The notes below the pieces were generated by a model, which saw only the letters and a program-made list of their open reading frames with translations, was not told the origin of the DNA and searched no databases. From positions 1 through 64,000 of the forward strand of contig JAWUZD010000006.1 of the NCBI GenBank assembly GCA_034110465.1: DNA of 64,000 nucleotides. Reading direction: 5' to 3'. Shown one piece after another: positions 7,689 to 15,964 of the stretch (position 1 is its first letter; every line of letters starts with the position of its first letter). The translations under genes were made by a program, and so were the position numbers. The DNA is from Aurantibacter sp034110465 (GTDB lineage: Bacteria > Bacteroidota > Bacteroidia > Flavobacteriales > Flavobacteriaceae).

Positions 7689-8933
7689 TTAGACCATTGT
7701 TGCTCCAATTCTTTTATAAATTCCTTTTTCTAATTTACTTCTTATTGAAGAAAATGCGGTAATTGTCTCATCTATGTCCTCTTGCGTATGGGTTGCCGTG
7801 GGTATTAATCTTAATATAATTAATCCTTTCGGTATTACAGGGTAAACAACGATCGAACAAAAAATACCATGATTTTCTCGCAAATCATTTACCATTGCCA
7901 TTGCTTCTGGTATATCTCCTTTTAAGAATACAGGCGTAATACAAGTTTGTGTAGTTCCTAAATCAAAACCAGCTTCGCGTAAACCAGACTGCAAACCATT
8001 AGTATTTTCCCACAACTTTTCTTTTAATTCTGGCATGGTACGCAACATATCTAAACGTTTTAATGCGCCTTTTACCATGGCCATTGGCAATGATTTTGCA
8101 AACGTTTGAGAACGCATATTATATTGTAAATACTGAATTACATCTTTGTTTCCTGCTAAAAAAGCGCCAATACCTGCCATAGATTTTGCAAATGTAGCAA
8201 AATATACATCAATATCATCTTGCACGTCTTGTTCAAAACCGGTCCCTCTTACATATTTTCCTAAAGTTCCAAAACCATGCGCGTCATCTACTAACAATCT
8301 AAAGTTATATTCTTTTTTTAAAGCTACAATTTCTTTAAGACGACCTTGTTCACCGCGCATTCCAAAAACTCCCTCAGAAATCACTAATATTCCACCACCA
8401 GTTTTTTCTGCCATTTTAGTTGCACGTTTTATATTTTTCTCAAAACTCTCCATATCGTTGTGACGATATACAAAACGTTTTCCTGAATGCAAACGAACAC
8501 CATCTATAATACAAGCGTGCGTATCCATATCATATACAATGATGTCATTTTTAGTCACCAAAGCGTCTATTGCAGACATGATTCCTTGATATCCAAAATT
8601 TAGTAAATATGCTTTTTCCTTATCCACAAACTCTGCACATTCCCGCTCTAATTGTTCGTGGTAAGGAGTATGACCAGACATCATTCTAGCACCCATTGGA
8701 TATGCCATACCGTGTTCTAAAGCAGCTTCTCCATCAACTTTTAAAACTTCTGGGTGATTTGCCAAACCTAGGTAATCATTTATACTCCAAGTAATAACCT
8801 TTTTTCCATTAAAGGACATTCTATTCGAAATAGGTCCTTCTAATTTTGGAAATACAAAATATCCCTCAGCTTGTTTAGCCCATTTACCAAGAGGCCCTTT
8901 ATCCTCTACTATTCTTTCAAATAAATCTCTCAT
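7689..8933 (-). CDS. Alpha-oxoamine synthase; candidate cysteate/serine acyltransferase for sulfonolipids
   Basis: This 414-residue PLP enzyme belongs to the family of serine palmitoyltransferase, KBL and BioF, which condense an amino acid with an acyl-CoA or acyl-ACP with loss of CO2. Visible signatures are WSINDYLGLANHP near residue 50, NFGYQG, ISEGVFGMRGE, VDDAHGFGTLG and the PLP-lysine segment FATFAKSMAGIGAF. The N-terminus MRDLFERI and the AYPMGARMMSGHT segment are typical of the Bacteroidota lipid-making branch rather than BioF. In Flavobacterium a member of this branch is the cysteate acyltransferase that makes capnine, the sulfonolipid base linked to gliding. The neighbour is a fold-type II cysteine synthase homologue, which fits, but a sphingolipid-type serine palmitoyltransferase is the alternative. 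Confidence 0.85.
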   Translation of the reverse strand: MRDLFERIVEDKGPLGKWAKQAEGYFVFPKLEGPISNRMSFNGKKVITWSINDYLGLANHPEVLKVDGEAALEHGMAYPMGARMMSGHTPYHEQLERECAEFVDKEKAYLLNFGYQGIMSAIDALVTKNDIIVYDMDTHACIIDGVRLHSGKRFVYRHNDMESFEKNIKRATKMAEKTGGGILVISEGVFGMRGEQGRLKEIVALKKEYNFRLLVDDAHGFGTLGKYVRGTGFEQDVQDDIDVYFATFAKSMAGIGAFLAGNKDVIQYLQYNMRSQTFAKSLPMAMVKGALKRLDMLRTMPELKEKLWENTNGLQSGLREAGFDLGTTQTCITPVFLKGDIPEAMAMVNDLRENHGIFCSIVVYPVIPKGLIILRLIPTATHTQEDIDETITAFSSIRSKLEKGIYKRIGATMV

Positions 8934-9020
8934 TCTTAAATATTAATAAATGTAAAAATAATCATTTTTCCCTGTTTTTTACGATTACAAATTAACTGTT
9001 TTTTTGGCAAATAGTCAAAT

Positions 9021-9045
9021 AAAAAGGGTGTCGAATACGACACCC
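9021..9045 (-). terminator. Rho-independent terminator, minus strand
   Basis: The arms GGGTGTCG (9026-9033) and CGACACCC (9038-9045) enclose a four-base loop AATA. On the minus strand they are followed by a T run (AAAAA at 9021-9025 on the plus strand). It ends the cysteine synthase-like transcript before the acyltransferase gene, so those two neighbours are probably separate transcription units. Confidence 0.85.
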
Positions 9046-9071
9046 AATATTAAAATTATATTTAAATAATG

Positions 9072-10109
9072 CTATTTAATAAATTCTATAGTAGCATTTT
9101 CTTGTTTTTGACTGTCAAAAAAACCTTGTTCTCTCATCCAGTTATCACTATATACTTTACTCATATAACGTGAACCATGATCAGGGAATATTACCACAAC
9201 TTTACTGTTCTTATCAAATTCTCCTTTAGCGGCATATTGTATTACTGCTTGCAATGCTGCACCACTTGTATAGCCTGCAAAAATACCCTCAGTTAAAGCA
9301 ATTTCTCTTGCTCTATGGGCGCTCTCTTCATCTGAAACTTTCTCAAACTTATCAATGATTTCAAAATCAGTAGCAGTAGGAATTAAATTTTTTCCTAAAC
9401 CTTCAATTCGGTAAGGATAAATTTCATTTCCATCAAACTCACCCGTTTCATGAAATTTCTTCAAAATGGATCCAAAAGCATCAACTCCTAGAATTTTAAT
9501 ATTTGGGTTTTGCTCTTTTAAATATTTTGCAGTTCCAGAAATAGTTCCACCAGTTCCACTAGCAGCAACTAAATGTGTAATCTCTCCCTGTGTTTGTTTC
9601 CAGATTTCTGGGCCAGTAGAAGCATAATGAGCATCAATATTCAATTGATTGAAATATTGGTTTATATATATTGAATTGGCAGTTTCTGAATGTAGTCTTT
9701 TCGCTACTTGATAATAGGATCTAGGATCATTAGCGCTTACGTTTGCAGGGCATACATAAACTTTGGCTCCCATAGCTTTCAACATATCAATCTTATCACT
9801 TGATGACTTAGAACTAACTGCCAAAATACATTTATAACCTTTTGTTATACTTACCATTGCAAGGCTAAATCCAGTATTTCCAGATGTAGTCTCAATAATA
9901 GTGTCTCCAGGTTTTAAAAGGCCTTTTTTCTCGGCTTGGTCAATTATATAAAGTGCTATTCGGTCTTTAGTCGAATGTCCAGGGTTATATCCTTCAAATT
10001 TTACTAGAAAATCACCCTCTAAATCTTGAGTGATTTTATTTAATTTTATCATTGGTGTCTCACCAATTAGTCCTAGTATATTTTGATGTATACTTAAATT
10101 TCGTTTCAT
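9072..10109 (-). CDS. Fold-type II PLP enzyme, cysteine synthase/CBS-like; candidate cysteate synthase
   Basis: The 345-residue protein has the PLP-lysine motif GHSTKDRIA near residue 45-53, the phosphate-contact motif ETTSGNTGFSLA near 87-98, and ASGTGGTISG near 180. The C-terminal part (IFAGYTSGAA, then FPDHGSRYMSKVYSDNWM) looks more like cystathionine beta-synthase than CysK/CysM, but no CBS-domain pair follows. Such enzymes replace a beta substituent on serine derivatives. In Bacteroidota with sulfonolipids a related enzyme makes cysteate from phosphoserine and sulfite, and the neighbouring alpha-oxoamine synthase makes that reading attractive. Ordinary cysteine or cystathionine synthesis remains possible. 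It has its own terminator at 9021-9045. Confidence 0.82.
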   Translation of the reverse strand: MKRNLSIHQNILGLIGETPMIKLNKITQDLEGDFLVKFEGYNPGHSTKDRIALYIIDQAEKKGLLKPGDTIIETTSGNTGFSLAMVSITKGYKCILAVSSKSSSDKIDMLKAMGAKVYVCPANVSANDPRSYYQVAKRLHSETANSIYINQYFNQLNIDAHYASTGPEIWKQTQGEITHLVAASGTGGTISGTAKYLKEQNPNIKILGVDAFGSILKKFHETGEFDGNEIYPYRIEGLGKNLIPTATDFEIIDKFEKVSDEESAHRAREIALTEGIFAGYTSGAALQAVIQYAAKGEFDKNSKVVVIFPDHGSRYMSKVYSDNWMREQGFFDSQKQENATIEFIK

Positions 10110-10156
10110 GAATTAATAGTCAATTACAAGGGGCAAATCTACACTTTTTTTTTTAA

Positions 10157-12223
10157 TTAGCTTCTGTCTTCTTCTAAATCAAGTAGAAAAGAATACTCAC
10201 GAGCCACTTCTTTCAGACTATCAAATCTGCCTGAAGCTCCTCCATGGCCAGTACTCATATCAATATGGAATAATATTAAATTAGTATTTACAGTCTGCTC
10301 ACGAAGTTTAGCAACCCATTTAGCAGGCTCATAATATTGCACCTGAGAGTCATGTAAACCTGTAGTAATCATTAACTTAGGTAATTTTATATTTTTAACA
10401 TTATCATAAGGTGAATATGTTTTTATATAATTGTAATACTCCTCGTTATTAGGATTTCCCCATTCATCATATTCTCCTGTAGTAAGTGGTATTGAATCAT
10501 CTAGCATTGTAGTAATCACATCAACAAATGGCACTCCAGCAATTATCCCATTATATAATTCTGGAGCCATATTTACGACTGCTCCCATTAATAGGCCTCC
10601 AGCAGAACCTCCCATTCCGTATAAATGGCCAGGTGATGTATATTTATTATTTATTAAAAATTGTGAACAATCTATAAAATCAGTAAAAGTGTTCATCTTG
10701 TGCAACAATTTTCCATTTTCATACCATTTTCTTCCCAGATACTCACTTCCTCGTACATGTGCAATTGCAAACACAAATCCTCTATCTAGCAGACTTAATC
10801 TTGTTGTACTAAAACTAGCATCTATAGTATGGCCATAAGATCCATAGGCATACAAGAGCAAAGGAGTGTTTTCGTTTAATTGGGTATCTTTTCTATGAAC
10901 TAGGGAAACTGCAATCTTTTCACCATCTCGTGCCTCAGCCCATATTCTTTCACTTGTATAATTATGTTTATAAAACTCTCCTCCTAAAACCTCTTGTTCT
11001 TTTTTAATTTCTTTTGACTTATCAATCATATTAAAATCAATCACCGAACTAGGAGTCGTCATAGAATTATAACCATATCGAATTATATTTGTATCAAATT
11101 CTGAGTTAAAAAAAACTCCTGCAGAATAAGTTTCTTCTTCAAATGGTAAATAATAATCTTCTTTGGTTTCCCAATTGATAATGCGAATCTTATTCAATCC
11201 GTTCGACCTTTCTTCAATAACCAAGTGTCTTTTAAAAATTGAAATGTCTTCTAACAACACATCTTCTCTATGTGAAATTACATCTGACCAATTCTCCTTT
11301 AAAGTAGAATTCTCAGAAGTTTTCATCAATTTAAAATTAGTTGCGTTGTCTTTATTGGTAAGAATATAAAAATCACTATTATAATGAGCAATACTATACT
11401 CTAGATCTCTTTCTCTAGGCTGAAACACTCTGAATTCTCCAGTTGGATTATCAGCTTCTAAAATTTTATATTCGGTAGAAATCGTATTAAAAGAACCAAT
11501 AACAATATATTTTTCAGACTTGGTTTTATAAACAAATGTCCCAAAAGTTTCATCTGATTCATAATACACTTCAACGTCCGTAGAAGTATCTGTTCCCAAA
11601 ACATGTCTATAAATTTTTTCACTACGTAAAGTTTCTGTATGCTGCTTGGTATAGAAAACTGTTTTATTATCACTTGACCAAATAGCAGATCCTATAGTGT
11701 TTTCAATTTTATCTGGATAGATTTCTCCAGTCTCCAAATTTTTAAACTCTAGCGTATATTGTCTTCTACTGACAGTATCTATTCCATAAACAATCAATTT
11801 ATTATTTGGGCTAACAGACAATCCTTTTAAATTATAATATGAAAAACCTTCAGCCAATTCATTTACATTGAAAAGAATTTCTTCTTGAGCACTTGAAGTG
11901 TCTTTCTTACGACTATAAATAGGATACTGTTTCCCTTTTTCATAGCGTGTAGTATAAAAATAACCTTTCTTTAAATACGGAACTGATTGATCATCTTCCT
12001 TAATCCGGCTTTTCATTTCGTCAAACAAATCCTTCTGCATATTCTTAGTATGTGAAGTCATTTTGTCAAAAAAATCATTTTCAGCATTTAAATAATCAAT
12101 TACCTCTGGATTTTCTTTTTCGTTCAACCAATAATAATTGTCATTTCTTACATCTCCATGTATAACTAATTCTTTTGGTTTTTTAGCAACTTTAGGAGGT
12201 TTAATTGTAGTCGGTTTTATCAT
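10157..12223 (-). CDS. ptrB: Oligopeptidase B (S9A serine peptidase)
   Basis: This 688-residue S9 prolyl-oligopeptidase-type enzyme has an N-terminal seven-bladed propeller (about 75-420) and a C-terminal alpha/beta hydrolase domain. The catalytic triad can be placed at S540 (MGGSAGGLLMG), D625 (TGLHDSQVQYYEP) and H660 (STGHGGASGRF). Oligopeptidase B cuts short peptides after Arg or Lys. The start MIKPTTIKPPK has no signal peptide, so the enzyme is probably cytoplasmic. It lies 47 bp upstream of the cysteine synthase-like gene on the same strand; co-transcription is possible. The length fits the family (about 680-720). Confidence 0.93.
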   Translation of the reverse strand: MIKPTTIKPPKVAKKPKELVIHGDVRNDNYYWLNEKENPEVIDYLNAENDFFDKMTSHTKNMQKDLFDEMKSRIKEDDQSVPYLKKGYFYTTRYEKGKQYPIYSRKKDTSSAQEEILFNVNELAEGFSYYNLKGLSVSPNNKLIVYGIDTVSRRQYTLEFKNLETGEIYPDKIENTIGSAIWSSDNKTVFYTKQHTETLRSEKIYRHVLGTDTSTDVEVYYESDETFGTFVYKTKSEKYIVIGSFNTISTEYKILEADNPTGEFRVFQPRERDLEYSIAHYNSDFYILTNKDNATNFKLMKTSENSTLKENWSDVISHREDVLLEDISIFKRHLVIEERSNGLNKIRIINWETKEDYYLPFEEETYSAGVFFNSEFDTNIIRYGYNSMTTPSSVIDFNMIDKSKEIKKEQEVLGGEFYKHNYTSERIWAEARDGEKIAVSLVHRKDTQLNENTPLLLYAYGSYGHTIDASFSTTRLSLLDRGFVFAIAHVRGSEYLGRKWYENGKLLHKMNTFTDFIDCSQFLINNKYTSPGHLYGMGGSAGGLLMGAVVNMAPELYNGIIAGVPFVDVITTMLDDSIPLTTGEYDEWGNPNNEEYYNYIKTYSPYDNVKNIKLPKLMITTGLHDSQVQYYEPAKWVAKLREQTVNTNLILFHIDMSTGHGGASGRFDSLKEVAREYSFLLDLEEDRS

Positions 12224-12338
12224 ATGAATTTAATTCAGAGTGCAATAATAAGTTTTAGTAGTCATAAAGCAAACTATTGAATTCTTAATTTTATACAAAA
12301 ATTTAATAGCAAAAATATTTTGGGTTAAAAATGATTCT

Positions 12339-13766
12339 CTATTCCTCAAAAAAATCATCTTTAAAACCTATTAAATATAATTTTTCTTGTGCTCTAGTGA
12401 CTGCAGTATACAGCCATCTCAAATATTCTTTGTTAGGCCCTTCTGGCAAATATGGCTGTTCAATAAATACAGTTTTCCATTGTCCACCTTGTGATTTATG
12501 ACAAGTCATAGCATAAGAAAACTTGACTTGTAGTGCATTAAAATATTTATTCTTTTTTATAGCCAACAATTTTTTATACTTCGATTTCTCACTTTCGTAA
12601 TCTTTCGCAACTTCTTGATACAATCGGTTAGATTCTTCATAAGGAAGTGATGGCGTTTCTGAAGTTAAGGTATCTAATAATAAAACAGTATCAAAAGGTC
12701 GTTGTCCTTTATAATCAATCATACGAATTTTTACTTCGGCAAATCGGAAACCATACAGTTCTTTGATACTTCTTATTTCTAATATTTCGCAGGTATCACC
12801 ATTGGCAATAAATCCAGCATCAGATGAATCATCAAGCCAGAAATAATTATTTTTTACAACCATTACATAATCTCCCGTCGAAATCTCATTTTCCTGACCT
12901 CTTATTTTACCTCGGATCTGCTGATTGTATTGATTGGCTCTTTTATTGGAACGGACAATAAATGCGGTGTCCTCTACTCCATCATTATCATACGCAACTG
13001 TAATTGCATCTTGAATGTCATATCCGTCAACTAATCGTGTAATATCAGAAAAACCAAGTTGAAATTTAAAATTATAATCTCCATATCCAGAGAGTTTATA
13101 TCTTAACTCAGTAGCATTTACAAGAATTCCAGAATCGGAATGCTGGCGCATAACCTCACTTAGTTCAATTTCATTTACATCTTTCATATAATTTAATGAA
13201 AGGTTATTTTTATCTAATGCAGGACTTAAATCCAATTTTACTGGTGGTAATTGTGCTGTATCTCCTATTAAAATCAATTTACATCCTGAGCCTGAATAAA
13301 CATAAGAAACTAAATCATCTAACAATGAGCCGTTTTCAAACAATTTTGAATTATGAGTAGCATCAGAAATCATGGAAGCCTCATCAATTATAAAAAAGGT
13401 GTTGGTATGTTTATTCGTCTGTAAAACAAAATTTACGCCTCCATTTTTCGCTTTTCTAGGTTGGTATATCTTCTTATGGATTGTAAAAGCTTGTCTACCA
13501 GCATAATTAGAAATAACTTTTGCTGCTCTTCCAGTTGGCGCAAGCATTACAGATTTTTTTCCTGTTTTCCATAAGTCTTTAACAACGGTACTTATTGTTG
13601 TTGTTTTTCCAGTTCCAGCATACCCTTTCAACAAGAATAATCCTTTTTCATTTTTATCAAAAATGAATTCGGACAATTGCAATAGCAAAAGATTCTGAGT
13701 TTCTGTAGGTTTAAACGGAAATGATTCTATCAGTTGATTGTAAAATTCGGAAGCTGTTTTGGTCAT
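12339..13766 (-). CDS. RecD-like superfamily 1 helicase (AAA/UvrD C-terminal)
   Basis: The start is taken at the ATG at 13766 (MTKTASEFYNQL). The frame extends to 13823, but the extra codons overlap a Bacteroidota -7 element (TATCTTTG on the minus strand, 13784-13791). The protein has 475 residues. Walker A is LKGYAGTGKTTT near residue 50, the DExx box is FIIDEAS, the GDxAQLPP motif III is present (IGDTAQLPPV), and the C-terminal motifs VKFSYAMTCHKSQGGQW and LYTAVTRAQEKLYLIG are those of RecD/TraA-type SF1B helicases. It probably acts as a DNA helicase in repair or recombination. RecB and RecC partners are not nearby, and Bacteroidota commonly carry this form alone. Confidence 0.9.
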   Translation of the reverse strand: MTKTASEFYNQLIESFPFKPTETQNLLLLQLSEFIFDKNEKGLFLLKGYAGTGKTTTISTVVKDLWKTGKKSVMLAPTGRAAKVISNYAGRQAFTIHKKIYQPRKAKNGGVNFVLQTNKHTNTFFIIDEASMISDATHNSKLFENGSLLDDLVSYVYSGSGCKLILIGDTAQLPPVKLDLSPALDKNNLSLNYMKDVNEIELSEVMRQHSDSGILVNATELRYKLSGYGDYNFKFQLGFSDITRLVDGYDIQDAITVAYDNDGVEDTAFIVRSNKRANQYNQQIRGKIRGQENEISTGDYVMVVKNNYFWLDDSSDAGFIANGDTCEILEIRSIKELYGFRFAEVKIRMIDYKGQRPFDTVLLLDTLTSETPSLPYEESNRLYQEVAKDYESEKSKYKKLLAIKKNKYFNALQVKFSYAMTCHKSQGGQWKTVFIEQPYLPEGPNKEYLRWLYTAVTRAQEKLYLIGFKDDFFEE

Positions 13767-13783
13767 TAATCTGGTTAAAAGCT

Positions 13784-13791
13784 CAAAGATA
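13784..13791 (-). promoter_or_regulatory. Bacteroidota -7 promoter element for helicase gene
   Basis: TATCTTTG on the minus strand matches TAnnTTTG. It lies 18 bp before the ATG at 13766, implying a very short leader. No clear TTG is seen at the usual upstream distance. Confidence 0.55.
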
Positions 13792-13836
13792 CAAATTGAT
13801 TTATGTCTAAAAATTTTTAACAATGAAAAAAAATTG

Positions 13837-13844
13837 TAAGTTTG
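13837..13844 (+). promoter_or_regulatory. Bacteroidota -7 promoter element for the 13872 gene
   Basis: TAAGTTTG matches TAnnTTTG and ends 27 bp before the ATG at 13872. The upstream -33 element is not clear. With the opposing element at 13784 it makes a compact divergent promoter. Confidence 0.5.
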
Positions 13845-13871
13845 CGTAAATCAATCTAAAATTATTATCAA

Positions 13872-14612
13872 ATGTTGAAAATTATCTTAATCTTTTTATT
13901 AGGAATTGTAGCTTGTTATTTTATTGCTAAAGCAATCTTAAAATTTGTGCCAAAAAAAGTACAGCCATTAATTTCAATAGCACTTTTAATAATTGCTGCT
14001 TTGTTAGCATATCTTTCTTATCAAGGAGTTATGACTCCAATAAAATTTAATCAAGAGAAAACAAAACGTTACAGTAAAGTAATTGATAATTTAAAAATGA
14101 TTCGTAAAGGTCAAACTGCTCATAAAAGAGTAACTGGAAAATATGCTCCTAATGGTGCTGATCTAGTAAAATTTATTGATACTGCTAAGTTTGCAGTAAC
14201 AGAGGCACGAAATGAAACAAGAACAATTAATGTAGGTGGAGGATTATCTGTCGAAAAAGAGTTTAGGGTAGTTGATACGACAGGATATACCGATGTAAGA
14301 GCATCATTCGTAGGAAAAAATTATAAAACTATGATGAAAGTTCCAGACACAGATACAGAGTTTACTATGAAACTAGGAGAAGTGCAGAAAATGCATGGTT
14401 ATATGGCTCCAGTATATGAAGTAAGTGTTGATAAAAAAGTGGTTCTTGCCGGAATGGATGCAGGTTTAATTAAACAAGAGTTAGAAGCATATGCCAATGA
14501 CCAAGTTAAAGGAAGTGTCGTAAAGGTAGGTTCTCTTGACGAAGTAAGTGATAGCGGAAACTGGCCTACAGATTATGATCAAGCAGAAATTCAAGCCTTA
14601 ATTAAAAAATAA
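13872..14612 (+). CDS. Conserved membrane protein of unknown function, two N-terminal TM helices
   Basis: The 246-residue protein begins with two hydrophobic helices (about 2-21 and 32-51), joined by a KFVPKKV turn. A basic segment and a soluble domain of about 190 residues follow. The soluble part contains the phrases YSKVIDNLKMIRKGQ, TGKYAPNGADLVKFIDTAKF and NVGGGLSVEKEFRVVD, which suggest a pilin-like or secretion-related extracytoplasmic fold, but I cannot assign a family. Similar proteins occur next to rsmD/DUF3822 genes in flavobacteria, as here (a terminator lies between them). The function is unknown; a cell-envelope role is only an inference from topology. Confidence 0.8.
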   Translation: MLKIILIFLLGIVACYFIAKAILKFVPKKVQPLISIALLIIAALLAYLSYQGVMTPIKFNQEKTKRYSKVIDNLKMIRKGQTAHKRVTGKYAPNGADLVKFIDTAKFAVTEARNETRTINVGGGLSVEKEFRVVDTTGYTDVRASFVGKNYKTMMKVPDTDTEFTMKLGEVQKMHGYMAPVYEVSVDKKVVLAGMDAGLIKQELEAYANDQVKGSVVKVGSLDEVSDSGNWPTDYDQAEIQALIKK

Positions 14613-14647
14613 GTCATAGAAAATTTAAGTTTAGAAAATAAACATTT

Positions 14648-14683
14648 ATCCATCCTACTTCGGTCGGATGGATTTTCTTTTTG
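14648..14683 (+). terminator. Rho-independent terminator
   Basis: The arms ATCCATCC (14648-14655) and GGATGGAT (14666-14673) enclose TACTTCGGTC and are followed by TTTCTTTTT. It ends the membrane-protein transcript and separates it from the DUF3822-rsmD pair. Confidence 0.88.
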
Positions 14684-14717
14684 TGTTTTTGACAAAAACA
14701 ACGAAGAGTATGTTCTT

Positions 14718-15422
14718 ATGCAAGATTTAGAATATTCTAATCACACAACACCTCAAGATCAAATAGATTCTATTACGACCTTATTCGACTCTAATAAGGT
14801 ACTGTCTAATGGATATAATTCTATAAGTGTTGTTCACTCTAACAATCTTTCCTCTATTGTCCCTAAACCTTTTTTTAACGAAGAAAATTTAGCCGCGTAT
14901 TTACAATATACTATCAAAGTATTAAAAAATGATTTTATCACCTATGACACGTTTAAAAACATTGAAATGATCAATGTTTATATACCTTCAGTATATTTAA
15001 ATAATTTCTTGTTTGATAAATTTGGTAGTTTTGATTACAAGCATTCTTCTACAATATTGGTTGAAAATCTATTAAAAAAATATACCAATTCAGAAAGCAT
15101 GCATTTTATCGTAAATGTAGAGAGAGACTTTTTTCAGGTTATCATACTAAAACAAAAAAAGTTAGAATTTTATAATTCGTTTAACTTCAGTACTAAGGAA
15201 GATTTTATTTACTATATCCTTTTTACTGCAGAGCAGTTACATCTTAATCCTGAAGAGTTTTTATTAACTTTTATGGGCGATATTGAAAAAGAATCTGAAC
15301 TGTATTCAATTGTATACAAGTACATAAGAAATATCAATTTTTACGAACCTTCATATTCAATAAAAGAAAAATTTGGAGTTCCTGACCATTCGAACTTTGT
15401 ACTTCTTAACCAACACTCATGA
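14718..15422 (+). CDS. DUF3822 family protein
   Basis: The 234-residue protein lacks a signal peptide or membrane segment. It is recognised as DUF3822 from its overall pattern (Y-rich, with a VNVERDFFQVIILKQKKLEF segment near 138 and LHLNPEEFLLTFMGDIEKES near 176) and from its constant position in front of rsmD in Bacteroidota. The family is thought to have an actin/hexokinase-like ATPase fold. Its stop overlaps the start of rsmD (ATGA at 15419-15422), so the two are translationally coupled. This suggests a link to rRNA modification or ribosome assembly, but no function has been proven. Confidence 0.8.
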   Translation: MQDLEYSNHTTPQDQIDSITTLFDSNKVLSNGYNSISVVHSNNLSSIVPKPFFNEENLAAYLQYTIKVLKNDFITYDTFKNIEMINVYIPSVYLNNFLFDKFGSFDYKHSSTILVENLLKKYTNSESMHFIVNVERDFFQVIILKQKKLEFYNSFNFSTKEDFIYYILFTAEQLHLNPEEFLLTFMGDIEKESELYSIVYKYIRNINFYEPSYSIKEKFGVPDHSNFVLLNQHS

Positions 15423-15964
15423 GAATTATTTCAGGAATACATAAAAGCAAGCGAGTTTTTGCTCCGAAAAATTTACCTGTTCGACCGACAACAGACATGG
15501 CAAAAGAAGCTTTGTTTAATATTTTAAACAACACCTACTATTTTGACCAAGTTTCTTTCCTTGATTTGTTTTCTGGAACTGGAAACATCAGTTATGAATT
15601 TGCTTCACGAGGTTGTACTAATATTACAGCAGTTGATGCATATTATGGATGTGTAAAGTTTATTTCTACTACTGCTAAAAACCTTGATGTTTCAATTGAT
15701 GCTTATAAAAGCGATGTATACAAGTTTTTAGAAAAAACTCGTTTAAAGAGTGATATCATTTTTGCAGATCCTCCTTATGATTTTGAAAAAGAAAAGTTTG
15801 AAAATATTGTAGAATTAGTTTTTAAAAATGAACTCTTAAATACAGAAGGTGTTTTAATTATAGAACATTCTAAACATACTGATGTTTCTGATAATAAGCA
15901 CTTTACTTATTCTAAAAAGTATGGAGGAAACATGTTTAGCTTCTTTGAAAAAGAAGAATTATAA
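15419..15964 (+). CDS. rsmD: 16S rRNA (guanine966-N2)-methyltransferase RsmD
   Basis: This 181-residue Rossmann methyltransferase places a methyl group on N2 of G966 of 16S rRNA, using S-adenosylmethionine. The N-terminus MRIISGIHKSKRVFAPKNLP and the segment VRPTTDMAKEALFNIL (21-36) are family marks. Motif I is DLFSGTGN (49-56) and the catalytic motif IV is DPPY (117-120). The length is normal. It overlaps DUF3822 upstream by 4 bp. Its stop codon overlaps the convergent moxR gene by 6 bp, and no terminator is visible between them. Confidence 0.93.
   Translation: MRIISGIHKSKRVFAPKNLPVRPTTDMAKEALFNILNNTYYFDQVSFLDLFSGTGNISYEFASRGCTNITAVDAYYGCVKFISTTAKNLDVSIDAYKSDVYKFLEKTRLKSDIIFADPPYDFEKEKFENIVELVFKNELLNTEGVLIIEHSKHTDVSDNKHFTYSKKYGGNMFSFFEKEEL

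Noticed and set aside
8146..8463. Plus-strand frame of 105 codons inside the alpha-oxoamine synthase gene
   Set aside because: Antisense to a conserved gene; the Ser/Pro-rich translation is typical of a shadow frame.
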